NCBI GenBank assembly: GCA_964580435.1
Contig: CAZOKP010000063.1
Location: forward strand, 1-15,956
Reading direction: 5' to 3'
Length of the DNA: 15,956 bases
From: CAZKEW01 sp964580435
GTDB taxonomy: Bacteria > Acidobacteriota > Aminicenantia > Aminicenantales > UBA8522
This document shows, piece after piece, positions 1-6,760 of the stretch (the stretch's first letter is position 1; each line of letters starts with the position of its first letter). The notes under the pieces are model-generated. The model made no database searches, was not told the DNA's origin, and saw only the letters and a program-made list of their open reading frames with translations. The translations under genes were made by a program, and so were the position numbers.

Positions 1-2
1 AC

Positions 3-116
3 GCTTCACAGGAAGGCGAGTTTTCCGGCCCGGTCGTCTTTGTCGGTTTCGGCATTGTGGATGAAGAGCTAAGCAACAGACTGAAGGCAATGAATGAATA
101 TGCCGGCCTTATTTGA
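3..116 (+). pseudogene. 3' fragment resembling the PA-like insert of an M28-family peptidase
   Basis: The reading frame is open from base 3 and encodes 37 residues before TGA at 114-116. It contains GPVVFVGFGIVDEEL followed by NEYAGLI. This resembles the start of the protease-associated (PA) insert of secreted M28 aminopeptidases, where a VVFVGYGI strand is followed by a DYAG-like segment and then DVKGK. Here the frame stops exactly where DVKGK should follow, and the two other frames do not continue it. A PA insert should not form a C-terminus, so a truncated gene is the best reading. The 5' part lies outside the window and the identification rests on one short motif. It sits beside other decayed genes, which supports a remnant over a natural end. 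Confidence 0.35.
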
Positions 117-166
117 CTCCTTTTCCACAAATTATTATTCTATGGTCATCCTGACTGGGTAACGGA

Positions 167-1139
167 ATGGCCACGAAATGTCCCACGTGTGCTTTTGATA
201 ACCCTTCCGATTCCAAGTTCTGCAAAGAATGCGGCACTCAACTCTTCCCGTCCGAAAGGATCCCTTCCCGCACTGAAACGCTAGAAACACCCACGGAAGA
301 ATTAGCCCGGGGGACTGCTTTTGCCGGCCGCTATGAAATCATCGAGGAGCTTGGCAGAGGTGGAATGGGAAAGGTCTATCGGGTTGAAGACAAGAAGATC
401 AAGGCAGAGATAGCCTTAAAGCTCATCAACCCGGAGATTGCTGCCGACAAGCAGACCATCGAGCGTTTCAGCAATGAACTGAAGATGACCCGGATGATTT
501 CCCATCGGAATAACTGCCGGATGTTTGACCTCGGGGAGGACAAAGGGACTCATTTTATTACGATGGAGTATGTTCCGGTATTATTTTGACTATCTGCTTT
601 ATATGGGGAGGTTTGATGAGGCTTTGATTGTTATCAAGAAGGCCCAAGAGCTTGATCCATTGTCTCTCATGATAAACGCGGTTACGGGACGGGGCTATTT
701 TTATGCCGGCAAGCACGACAAAGCGATCGAACAGTATCAAAAGACGCTCGAGATGGCCCCCGACTTCAGACCAGCTCATGTGTACTTGGGAGAATTTTAT
801 CTCAGAACGGGAATGTACGCAAAAGCGTTGTCAAAGTTAAAAATAGCGAATGAGGTACCCCGACTCGGACTCGTATATGCGCTCATGGGCAAAGCGGCAG
901 AAGCCTATCAAGTGGTGAATGAATTGACGGAACAATCGAAGCACGTGTATGTTCCGAAAACTCGGCTCGCACAAATTTATTTCACCCTTGGAGACATTGA
1001 CAAGGGTTTTGCATGGCTGGAACGGGCACTTGAGGAATGGGATTATTTATTGATTGCGATCAAAGTCAGTTGGCTATACGATAGCGTTCGTTCGGATCCG
1101 CGGTTTAAAATATTGCTCAAAAAAATGAATCTCGAGTAG
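167..1139 (+). pseudogene. Zinc-ribbon Ser/Thr kinase with TPR domain, internally deleted and frameshifted
   Basis: Two pieces in different frames look like the ends of one gene. The first (167-589, 140 aa) starts with a zinc ribbon (CPTC at residues 5-8, CKEC at 19-22). It continues into a kinase N-lobe: glycine loop GRGGMG at 63-68, ATP lysine K85 in IALK, and helix-C glutamate E104. It ends in the hinge (ITMEYV) with an abrupt VLF-stop. The second piece, from about 579 in the next frame to TAG at 1137-1139, carries roughly four TPR units and ends RSDPRFKILLKKMNLE, a tail I associate with kinase-TPR proteins. The whole catalytic loop, DFG and C-lobe are missing, as is any linker or TolB-like module. 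The junction lies at about 570-590. The product cannot be an active kinase. The start ATG has only a weak ribosome site. A mis-assembled junction is an alternative. Confidence 0.75.
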
Positions 1140-1198
1140 CACTGATACTTGAACCTTAATCTCATCTCACCGTATGTATCTTTGATAGATTATTTTCA

Positions 1199-1221
1199 TG
1201 CCGTGAAAAGAAAACACGGCA
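1199..1221 (+). repeat. Hairpin in the esterase 5' leader
   Basis: TGCCGTG (1199-1205) and CACGGCA (1215-1221) form a perfect 7-bp stem around an A-rich 9-nt loop. The hairpin ends 10 nt before the strong Shine-Dalgarno AGGAGG at 1232-1237. No T-tract follows on either strand, so it does not look like an intrinsic terminator. It may affect transcript stability or translation. Confidence 0.35.
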
Positions 1222-1245
1222 ATTAACACAAAGGAGGAAGAATCC

Positions 1246-2445
1246 ATGAAACACTCACCCGCTTGGAGGACGATCGGCGCACTCCTGGTCATCGCTTTGG
1301 TTTACTTTATTGTACCAGGAACGCTAGCCCAGCCTCAGGGAACAGATGTCGTTCTGGCAAAATCGCTTCCGCTGACTTCGAAGATTCTTAACAGAGAACT
1401 CACCATTTTGGTCTCTGTGCCGGATGGCTATAATGCCAGCTCGGCCAATTACCCGGTTCTTTACGACCTCAACTCCTTTTTCTGCTTTACTTTCGACTGC
1501 GGGACCACGGAGCTATATGCCCGCATCCTGGAAAGTCCGAACATGATCGTTGTGGGAGTGCCAGGTTTGGCGAACGGATACGTTCCCACCCCCTTTGAGG
1601 ACCGCAAAGAGAATCCTGAGGCAGCGGACCTTTCCATCAAGTTCTTCAGGGACGAGCTGATTCCGTTCGTGGAAAAAAATTATCGGACAAATGCATTCAG
1701 AATTCTGTACGGCCACTCGGTGGGCGGGCTGTTCACCATGTACACTCTGTTCAACGCTCCTGACCTGTTCACAGCATACATAGCCGGCAGCCCCTGGTTC
1801 CAGGTCAATGACCAGTATTGGCTGAGAAATATCGACAAAATGGCGAAGGTGAGGACGCTGGATGACAAATTCCTCTTCATGACGGTCGGCAAGGGGGAAG
1901 CCCAGCTGACAATTGACACGTACAAGGAACTTGAAAAATGGATGAGCAGCGCGCCCATAACCGGCCTGACCTGGAAGAGCGCCTGGGTAGAAGGCGATCA
2001 CGGCTCGATGGTCGGCAGGAATATTTATGACGGACTTCCGTTTATCTTCAGCGGCTGGAAGATTCCCGACACCGTGCTGAGAAAGGCCGAAGTTGAAATG
2101 ATCGATAAATACCTCAAGACAAACACGGCCAAGTGGGCGAAGTACGGCCTTGATGCATCTGACATCCTTCCGGAGCAACGGCTCAATGCCCTGGGATACG
2201 ATTTGCTCAACCGGAAGGAATACGACAAGGCCGTCAAGATGTTCTCCTACAATATCCAGCGTTTTCCGAAATCCTTCAATGCTCATGACAGCCTTGCAGA
2301 AGCCTATCTGACCATGGGGGACAAGGAAAATGCGGTCAAGTACTACAAGCTGGCGATAGAACTGAATCCCGGCGACAGCGATTATGCCAAACGAGTTCTG
2401 CAGAATTCCAAGGATAAATTGCGCGAACTGGGAGTAGAAAAGTAA
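1246..2445 (+). CDS. Secreted alpha/beta-hydrolase esterase (esterase D family) with C-terminal TPRs
   Basis: This 399-aa protein starts at an ATG 8 nt after a strong AGGAGG (1232-1237). Residues 1-29 form a signal peptide with a hydrophobic core (about 10-24) and a likely cleavage after TLA at 29, so it should act outside the cytoplasm. Residues about 35-270 match the putative esterase fold (PF00756; esterase D/enterochelin-esterase-like). The nucleophile elbow is GHSVGG with Ser158. The likely catalytic His252 lies in EGDHGSM. The acid is probably near 215-218 (VGKGE). The C-terminal 90 residues (about 312-380) hold two TPR-like helix pairs (LLNRKEYDKAVKMF; AYLTMGDKENAVKYY). The substrate cannot be told; such enzymes cleave acyl esters, including sugar esters. 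It is the only intact gene among decayed neighbours. Confidence 0.85.
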   Translation: MKHSPAWRTIGALLVIALVYFIVPGTLAQPQGTDVVLAKSLPLTSKILNRELTILVSVPDGYNASSANYPVLYDLNSFFCFTFDCGTTELYARILESPNMIVVGVPGLANGYVPTPFEDRKENPEAADLSIKFFRDELIPFVEKNYRTNAFRILYGHSVGGLFTMYTLFNAPDLFTAYIAGSPWFQVNDQYWLRNIDKMAKVRTLDDKFLFMTVGKGEAQLTIDTYKELEKWMSSAPITGLTWKSAWVEGDHGSMVGRNIYDGLPFIFSGWKIPDTVLRKAEVEMIDKYLKTNTAKWAKYGLDASDILPEQRLNALGYDLLNRKEYDKAVKMFSYNIQRFPKSFNAHDSLAEAYLTMGDKENAVKYYKLAIELNPGDSDYAKRVLQNSKDKLRELGVEK

Positions 2446-2680
2446 CGATTTTTCCGTTCGAGGCGGCTGATCCTGGGGCCCAAGGACAAGATCGAGAAAA
2501 TTCTGGACAGGCGAGCAAAACAGCCTCGTTCTCTCTCCAGCCCGCAGGAAAGCCTGGGAGGATAAGATTCAGTTCCTCGTCGAGGCCAACCGTCGCAACT
2601 TGCTCCAGCCCCATAGGAAAAAAGGAAAGCTGGACGGCAAAACGCTTGAAACGCTCCGGGCCTTCGGGTATCTCCGCTAA
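2446..2680 (+). pseudogene. Frameshifted 3' remnant of an unidentified gene, possibly sulfatase-like
   Basis: There is no intact gene here. One + frame from just after the esterase stop runs to TAA at 2563-2565 (contains LILGPKDKIEKILDRR). A second frame, about 2530 to TAA at 2678-2680, reads RKAWEDKIQFLVEANRR and ends ETLRAFGYLR. Together they look like a single C-terminal region with a frameshift near 2530-2560. An LRxxGYL-type ending is common at the C-terminus of sulfatases and related hydrolases in these lineages, but it is a weak clue. There is no start codon or ribosome site to support a real small gene. The remaining bases to 2772 hold nothing I can identify. Confidence 0.3.
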
Positions 2681-2801
2681 ACAACAGACGATGCCGCTTG
2701 TCATAGGCAAAAAGTCTATCGTCGGGCCGGGACGGGGTCAACCCAAGTGCCGGGCCTCAGGGGGGACTTTGACTGGATGCCTATTTTACGCTAAGAATCC
2801 T

Positions 2802-2856
2802 GGAACTCGGCGGGAGAGAGCTGAATCGCTTCATGCTTGTTCTTCTTTATAAAAAG
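2802..2856. repeat. 55-bp exact duplication, left copy (gap edge)
   Basis: Bases 2802-2856 are identical to 2957-3011 on the other side of the N run. The left copy ends directly at the Ns and the right copy begins directly after them. This is the pattern of two contigs sharing a k-mer end that were placed side by side instead of being merged. Confidence 0.9.
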
Positions 2857-2956
2857 NNNNNNNNNNNNNNNNNNNNNNNNNNNNNNNNNNNNNNNNNNNN
2901 NNNNNNNNNNNNNNNNNNNNNNNNNNNNNNNNNNNNNNNNNNNNNNNNNNNNNNNN
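2857..2956. other. Assembly gap of 100 N
   Basis: The run is exactly 100 N, a usual placeholder length for a scaffold join. Because identical 55-bp ends flank it, the real distance is probably minus 55 (the ends overlap). Collapsing the duplicate gives a continuous membrane-protein reading frame across the join (NRF, MLVLLYKK, PILAMIIKYL). Confidence 0.95.
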
Positions 2957-3011
2957 GGAACTCGGCGGGAGAGAGCTGAATCGCTTCATGCTTGTTCTTC
3001 TTTATAAAAAG
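2957..3011. repeat. 55-bp exact duplication, right copy (gap edge)
   Basis: This is the second copy of the sequence at 2802-2856, starting at the first base after the Ns. A biological direct repeat abutting both ends of a gap so exactly is unlikely. Confidence 0.9.
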
Positions 3012-3208
3012 CCGATCCTGGCGATGATAATCAAGTACCTCGCCACGGCTTTCAGTACCATCTTTAATCTTAGTCCATAAGAACTTTGTTGTTTTCGGCA
3101 GGTTGAAGGTCCATGGCCTCATCTACGTCATTCTCTCCATTTATTTTATTCTGGTCATGTATGAGGCCGCTATGTATTTCATGCACGTCAGAGCCTTCAA
3201 TTTTTAGT

Positions 3209-3221
3209 CGTGGTCACCACG
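3209..3221. repeat. Short perfect palindrome CGTGGTCACCACG
   Basis: The 13-nt sequence CGTGGT-C-ACCACG is symmetric about its central C and lies just after the DUF5658-like stop. It could be an operator half-pair or chance. It lies about 60 nt before the promoter candidate of the kinase gene. Confidence 0.2.
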
Positions 3222-3277
3222 TTCCCGGCCAGGCCTTGTCTCCCCGCAACTTTTTCAGCCTTTTGCCCGTATAATTA

Positions 3278-3307
3278 TTGTGGGAAACGGAGCGCCTACT
3301 ATATAAT
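3278..3307 (+). promoter_or_regulatory. Candidate sigma-70-type promoter for the kinase gene
   Basis: TTGTGG (3278-3283) is separated by 18 nt from a consensus TATAAT (3302-3307), about 87 nt before the kinase start. A second TATAAT (3270-3275) upstream has no recognisable -35. The region 3208-3394 is otherwise AT-rich and holds no gene. Confidence 0.35.
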
Positions 3308-3394
3308 GATACTGGATTATTAGCACTGCAGTTAACGGATAAAAAAAGAGATGACCAAGGCAGAAGAGAGAAATAGTCCTCAGGAGAATGCGTC

Positions 3395-5551
3395 ATGATC
3401 CTCAAGGTTGGTGACATCCTGGCCAACTACCGTCTGGACGAGAAACTTGGCGAGGGCGGTATGGGGATCGTGTGGAAGGCGCACGACCTCAAGCTCGACC
3501 GGGACGTCGCCATCAAGTTCCTGCCGGAAAGATTCGCGGGCGACCCCGAGCGGCAGGCTTTCTTCGAGAGAGAAGCCAAGGCCGTTGCCGCGCTCCACCA
3601 CCCCAACATTATTACAATCTACGCGGTCTCAGAAGCGGAAGGGGCGCATTTTTTTACCATGGAGTTCGCGGCGGGGGAACCTCTCTCGAAACACATCAAA
3701 CGCGGCGGCGTTTCTCTCGAGCGCTTCCTCAAGATCGCGGGCCAGCTTGTCGATGCCGTTGCTGCTGCCCACGACCGCGGGATTATCCACCGCGACTTGA
3801 AACCCGGGAACGTGATGGTAGACTCCGCAGGAACCGTTAAGGTCCTCGACTTCGGCATTGCCCGTATTCTCGACCCGGTGCCGTCCATTTCCCCACCCGC
3901 GGACGCTGAGACGCTGACGCTCGAGCAGGGTTTTTATGGCACTATCTCATACATGTCCCCGGAGCAGCTCAGGGGGGAGGTGCTCGACCACCGCACGGAC
4001 CTGTTCTCGCTCGGAGTTATTCTTTTTGAGTTGGCGACGGGCGAACATCCCTTCGGGGGAAAGACAGCGGCGGAAACAATCGCTGCAACCCTCAAAAATG
4101 AGCCGCCCTCCGTGACCGAGTTGAACCCCCGGCTGCCGAGGCTGCTCGACCGAATTTTGCAGCACTGCCTCGAGAAGGATCGCAGGTACCGTGTGGCTTT
4201 GGCCGTCGACCTCCGGGACGAACTGGAGAATCTGCGGCGGGAGGGAAGCGCTGCCTACGAGCAGAAGATTCCGTCCATCGCGGTGCTCCCCTTCGCCGAT
4301 ATGAGCCGCGACAAGGACCAGGCCTACTTCTGCGAGGGAATCGCGGAGGAAATCATCAACGCTTTGGCCCGCATTCAGGGGCTGCGGGTGGCGTCGCGAA
4401 CGGCGTCCTTCCATTTCAAGGATGCGACGGGCGAGCCCAAGGAAATCGGCCACCGCCTCAACGTCGAAACACTTCTCGAGGGAAGCGTGCGCAAGTCCGG
4501 GAATAGGCTCCGGATCACAGCCCAGCTTATAGACGCCTCCCGAGGCTTCCATCTCTGGTCGGAGTCCTTTGACCGTGAGCTGAAGGACATCTTCGAGATT
4601 CAAGAGGAGATCGCCAGCAACATCGTTCGTGCGCTCCAGGTTAGGCTTAGCCCGCAGGAAAAAGGGGCGCTACGGCAGGCCCCGACCCGCCACGTTCAGG
4701 CCTACGATTACTATCTTCGAGGCCGAAGCTTTTATTATCAGTACGGAAAGCATGACATCGAGTTCGCGCTGCAGCTCTTCTCCCGCGCGACCGAGCTGGA
4801 CCCGGAATACGCCCTGGCCTACGCCGGACTCGCCGATTGCTGGTCGTACATCTACCTTTATTCCGAACGCAAGGATTCTGTCCGCCAGCAAGCCCGGGCC
4901 ACAAGCAACCGCGCCATCGAGCTCGCCCCCGACTCCGCCGAGGCGCAGGCATCCCATGCCGTCGCCATGTCGATCTGGGGCCAACGTGAGGAGGCGGAAC
5001 GCGGATTTGAGGCCGCCATCCGGCTCGACCCCACGCTCTTCGAGGCCTGGTATTTCTACGCGCGCCATACTTTTGTCAACGGCGACCTGGAGAAATCGGC
5101 TCAACTCTTCGAGGAGGCGAGCAGGGTCCGCCCGGACGATTATCAGGCTCCGCTGCTCGTCGCCCAGGTTTACGACTCCCTGGAGCGTGCGGAGGACGCG
5201 TGCGCCGCCCGTCAGCGTGGCGTTGCCCTGGTCGCGGAGCGGATCGAGCTTCATCCAGACGACGTGCGCGCCATCTACATGGGCGCTAACGGGCTTGTCG
5301 CCCTCGGTGAACGGGAGAAAGGCCTTGAGTGGGCCCGCCGCGCCAGGGATATCGCCCCTGACGACCCGATGCTGCTCTACAATTTGGGATGCATTTATTC
5401 CTTGGCGGGCGAGATCGAAGAGGCGATCGACTGCCTGGAACGAGCCGCCTCGTCCGGACTCATCCAAAAAGGGTGGTACGAGCACGACAGCAACCTTGAT
5501 CCGCTCCGAAAGCACTCCAGGTTCAAGGCGCTGATGGACAGGCTGAGCTAG
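3395..5551 (+). CDS. Ser/Thr protein kinase with TolB/FlgO-like and TPR domains
   Basis: This 718-aa protein starts at the ATG at 3395, 8 nt after AGGAG (3382-3386); the nearby ATG at 3388 is out of frame. The Hanks-type kinase domain (about 10-280) looks complete: glycine loop GEGGMG (19-24), VAIK lysine K41, catalytic HRDLKPGN (132-139), DFG (152-154) and SPE (188-190). Residues about 292-420 form a TolB-N/FlgO-like module of the kind found in adenylate-cyclase/TPR proteins (IAVLPFADMS, YFCEGIAEEI, GSVRKSGNRLRITAQLID). From about 436 to the end are repeated TPR units. I see no membrane helix, so it should be a cytosolic signalling kinase that recruits partners through the TPRs. It ends 6 bp before the convergent small gene. 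Its target is unknown. It resembles what the decayed kinase at 167-1139 would have been, minus the zinc ribbon. Confidence 0.92.
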   Translation: MILKVGDILANYRLDEKLGEGGMGIVWKAHDLKLDRDVAIKFLPERFAGDPERQAFFEREAKAVAALHHPNIITIYAVSEAEGAHFFTMEFAAGEPLSKHIKRGGVSLERFLKIAGQLVDAVAAAHDRGIIHRDLKPGNVMVDSAGTVKVLDFGIARILDPVPSISPPADAETLTLEQGFYGTISYMSPEQLRGEVLDHRTDLFSLGVILFELATGEHPFGGKTAAETIAATLKNEPPSVTELNPRLPRLLDRILQHCLEKDRRYRVALAVDLRDELENLRREGSAAYEQKIPSIAVLPFADMSRDKDQAYFCEGIAEEIINALARIQGLRVASRTASFHFKDATGEPKEIGHRLNVETLLEGSVRKSGNRLRITAQLIDASRGFHLWSESFDRELKDIFEIQEEIASNIVRALQVRLSPQEKGALRQAPTRHVQAYDYYLRGRSFYYQYGKHDIEFALQLFSRATELDPEYALAYAGLADCWSYIYLYSERKDSVRQQARATSNRAIELAPDSAEAQASHAVAMSIWGQREEAERGFEAAIRLDPTLFEAWYFYARHTFVNGDLEKSAQLFEEASRVRPDDYQAPLLVAQVYDSLERAEDACAARQRGVALVAERIELHPDDVRAIYMGANGLVALGEREKGLEWARRARDIAPDDPMLLYNLGCIYSLAGEIEEAIDCLERAASSGLIQKGWYEHDSNLDPLRKHSRFKALMDRLS

Positions 5552-5557
5552 ATTCCC

Positions 5558-5815
5558 TCACCAAAAAAGGTCGGATTCCTCGAGGCTGCCTTCGTCATTT
5601 CTGAAGATAAACTTCACGCCTTCTTTCGAACCTTCCCTGCCTTCCTTGAAGATCACCATCAGCCCGAGTTCTTTTTCTTTATCGAAATATTCTTTGGCTT
5701 TTATCGTTGCTTCTTCCAACGAGCTATAACCCTCGCTGCCTTCGATAATAACAGTGTTTTCGTCTTCCCAGTTCTCCTTGGACTTGTGTCCTTCGATATA
5801 GAATTTTCGGCTCAT
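5558..5815 (-). CDS. Small hypothetical acidic protein (85 aa)
   Basis: The frame starts at an ATG 8-9 nt after GAGGGAG on the minus strand, a good ribosome site. The 85-aa product is rich in Glu and Lys and has no signal peptide, membrane helix or Cys pair. It starts MSRKFYIEGHKSKENWEDEN and has a likely strand-helix-strand layout: an EEATIKAKEYFDKEK helix, then LGLMVIFKEG and VKFIFRND strands. I do not recognise a family. It converges with the kinase gene (6 bp between the stops) and lies 87 bp downstream of the deacetylase gene on the same strand, so it may be transcribed with it or from its own leader. The clear ribosome site and protein-like composition argue that it is real. Confidence 0.65.
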   Translation of the reverse strand: MSRKFYIEGHKSKENWEDENTVIIEGSEGYSSLEEATIKAKEYFDKEKELGLMVIFKEGREGSKEGVKFIFRNDEGSLEESDLFW

Positions 5816-5840
5816 GTCAATCTCCCTCGTTTCATCTCAT

Positions 5841-5858
5841 CTATTTTATCGAAAATAG
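5841..5858 (-). promoter_or_regulatory. AT-rich inverted repeat in the leader of the small gene
   Basis: CTATTTT (5841-5847) and AAAATAG (5852-5858) form a 7-bp stem with a 4-nt loop, about 26 nt upstream of the small gene's start. A possible minus-strand -10 (TATACT, complement of 5866-5871) lies just upstream of it. The placement fits an operator or a leader hairpin, but nothing identifies a regulator. Confidence 0.25.
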
Positions 5859-5902
5859 GTTTGAAAGTATATCCATTCAGCATCCAGCTGAAACCCGCGG
5901 CC

Positions 5903-6757
5903 CTAGGTCAGCTTCTCGATTCTTTTTCTGACGTCGGCCGCGAACCGGTCGATATGGCGATTGACGAATTCCTTGATATCCAGAGTCCTGTCTTCGACAA
6001 GAGGGGTGAGGTCCATAGCGAAGATCATCGAGGTCGAGACATCCACGTCATGGGTCGCATGGTAGGTGGCGTGGGCGCGGCGCCGGCCGATCGTGGCCAG
6101 GTCATAGCCTTTTCCACCCGAGACCTGGGAATCATAGACGCTGACGAGCGACGTGGCCAGGTTCTGATGCTCCGAGACATCCAGCCCGACTTTGTCCTCG
6201 TCACCCAGCCAATCCAAGTCCCGCCAGACCTCGCAGCCATAAAGGCGCTCGGGCCGGAGTTCCGGCGGGAGCTCTCTTATGGCCTGAATTGTCCTTAAGC
6301 CCACAGCAACGTGCGTATCATGCTTGTCTCCAGGATTATGGCTATAAACGAAACGCGGCTTGGCCAAGGACAGGAGGTCCCTGATGTCGTCCCTCGAATT
6401 GATGTTTTTTGGGTTCTTCATTTCCGCGCTCGTGTAATTCAAGAAAGCCACGCCGCCGTATTCGCCGACTATGGCGGCCTTTTTCTGTTCCTTCTTGCGC
6501 ACGACCTTCATTTCTTCGTCGGTATATTCCTTATAGAACCCGTCCCGTGGGCTCCCGGCGCCATCCGTAGCAATGATCCCAAAAAACCAGTCCGTCTTGC
6601 TCCCGAAGCACTTCAAAATTCCGTGAAAAGCCATGATCTCGAGGTCATCGGGATGGGCCGCTATGCCCATATAGGTTGTCCTCGAAATCGCCTCCATGAC
6701 CGGCAGGCCGTCAGGGACAAAAATCTCGTTGTTGGCCTTCCTCAGCGTGAGTTCCAT
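5903..6757 (-). CDS. PIG-L/LmbE-family deacetylase
   Basis: This 284-aa protein belongs to the zinc-dependent PIG-L/LmbE family, which removes acetyl groups from N-acetylglucosamine-type amino sugars. Visible motifs are AHPDD at residues 34-38 (zinc ligands expected at His35 and Asp38, Asp37 as base) and HDTHVAVG at 146-153 (His149 as third ligand). The family strands TTYMGIAAH and FFGIIATDG are also present. There is no signal peptide, so it acts in the cytoplasm. The start ATG at 6757 lies 3 nt after the ROK-kinase stop, and its ribosome site GAGGAG sits inside that gene's last codons, so the two are translated together. The pairing suggests amino-sugar or amino-glycoside deacetylation linked to sugar phosphorylation. 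The exact substrate is not visible. Confidence 0.88.
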   Translation of the reverse strand: MELTLRKANNEIFVPDGLPVMEAISRTTYMGIAAHPDDLEIMAFHGILKCFGSKTDWFFGIIATDGAGSPRDGFYKEYTDEEMKVVRKKEQKKAAIVGEYGGVAFLNYTSAEMKNPKNINSRDDIRDLLSLAKPRFVYSHNPGDKHDTHVAVGLRTIQAIRELPPELRPERLYGCEVWRDLDWLGDEDKVGLDVSEHQNLATSLVSVYDSQVSGGKGYDLATIGRRRAHATYHATHDVDVSTSMIFAMDLTPLVEDRTLDIKEFVNRHIDRFAADVRKRIEKLT

Positions 6758-6760
6758 TTT

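Larger units (their letters stand above)
2773..3207 (+). pseudogene. DUF5658-like small membrane protein, broken by frameshift and assembly gap
   Basis: With the false gap removed, one frame starts at 2773 just after TGA 2770-2772. It reads LDAYFTLRILELGGRELNRF, then a hydrophobic helix, to TAA at 3078-3080. A frame shifted by one continues with LILVHKNFVVFGRL and a strongly hydrophobic helix (HGLIYVILSIYFILVMYEAA) to TAG at 3205-3207. The joined product has the DUF5658 pattern as I know it: a D-A/G-x-x-T-L start, a GG-x-E-x-N-x-x-M turn, two to three more helices, and a positively charged loop before the last one. The upstream TGA and the +1 shift near 3050-3080 each break the frame, so the gene is decayed or badly assembled here. 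The family has no known function. The charged minus-strand ORF over this region is the antisense image of the hydrophobic helices. Confidence 0.5.

Noticed and set aside
1513..2286. 257-aa minus-strand ORF opposite the esterase
   Set aside because: The esterase on the + strand has a ribosome site, signal peptide and catalytic motif; this frame has none.
2847..3122. Minus-strand ORF starting MRPWTFNLPK across the gap
   Set aside because: It looks like a charged small protein, but its residues are the complement of the hydrophobic + strand helices. The + strand matches the DUF5658 pattern, and part of the ORF is Ns.
4670..5515. 281-aa minus-strand ORF
   Set aside because: It is the antisense of the TPR part of the kinase gene. 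GC-rich codon bias keeps this frame open, and it has no start signal or motif.
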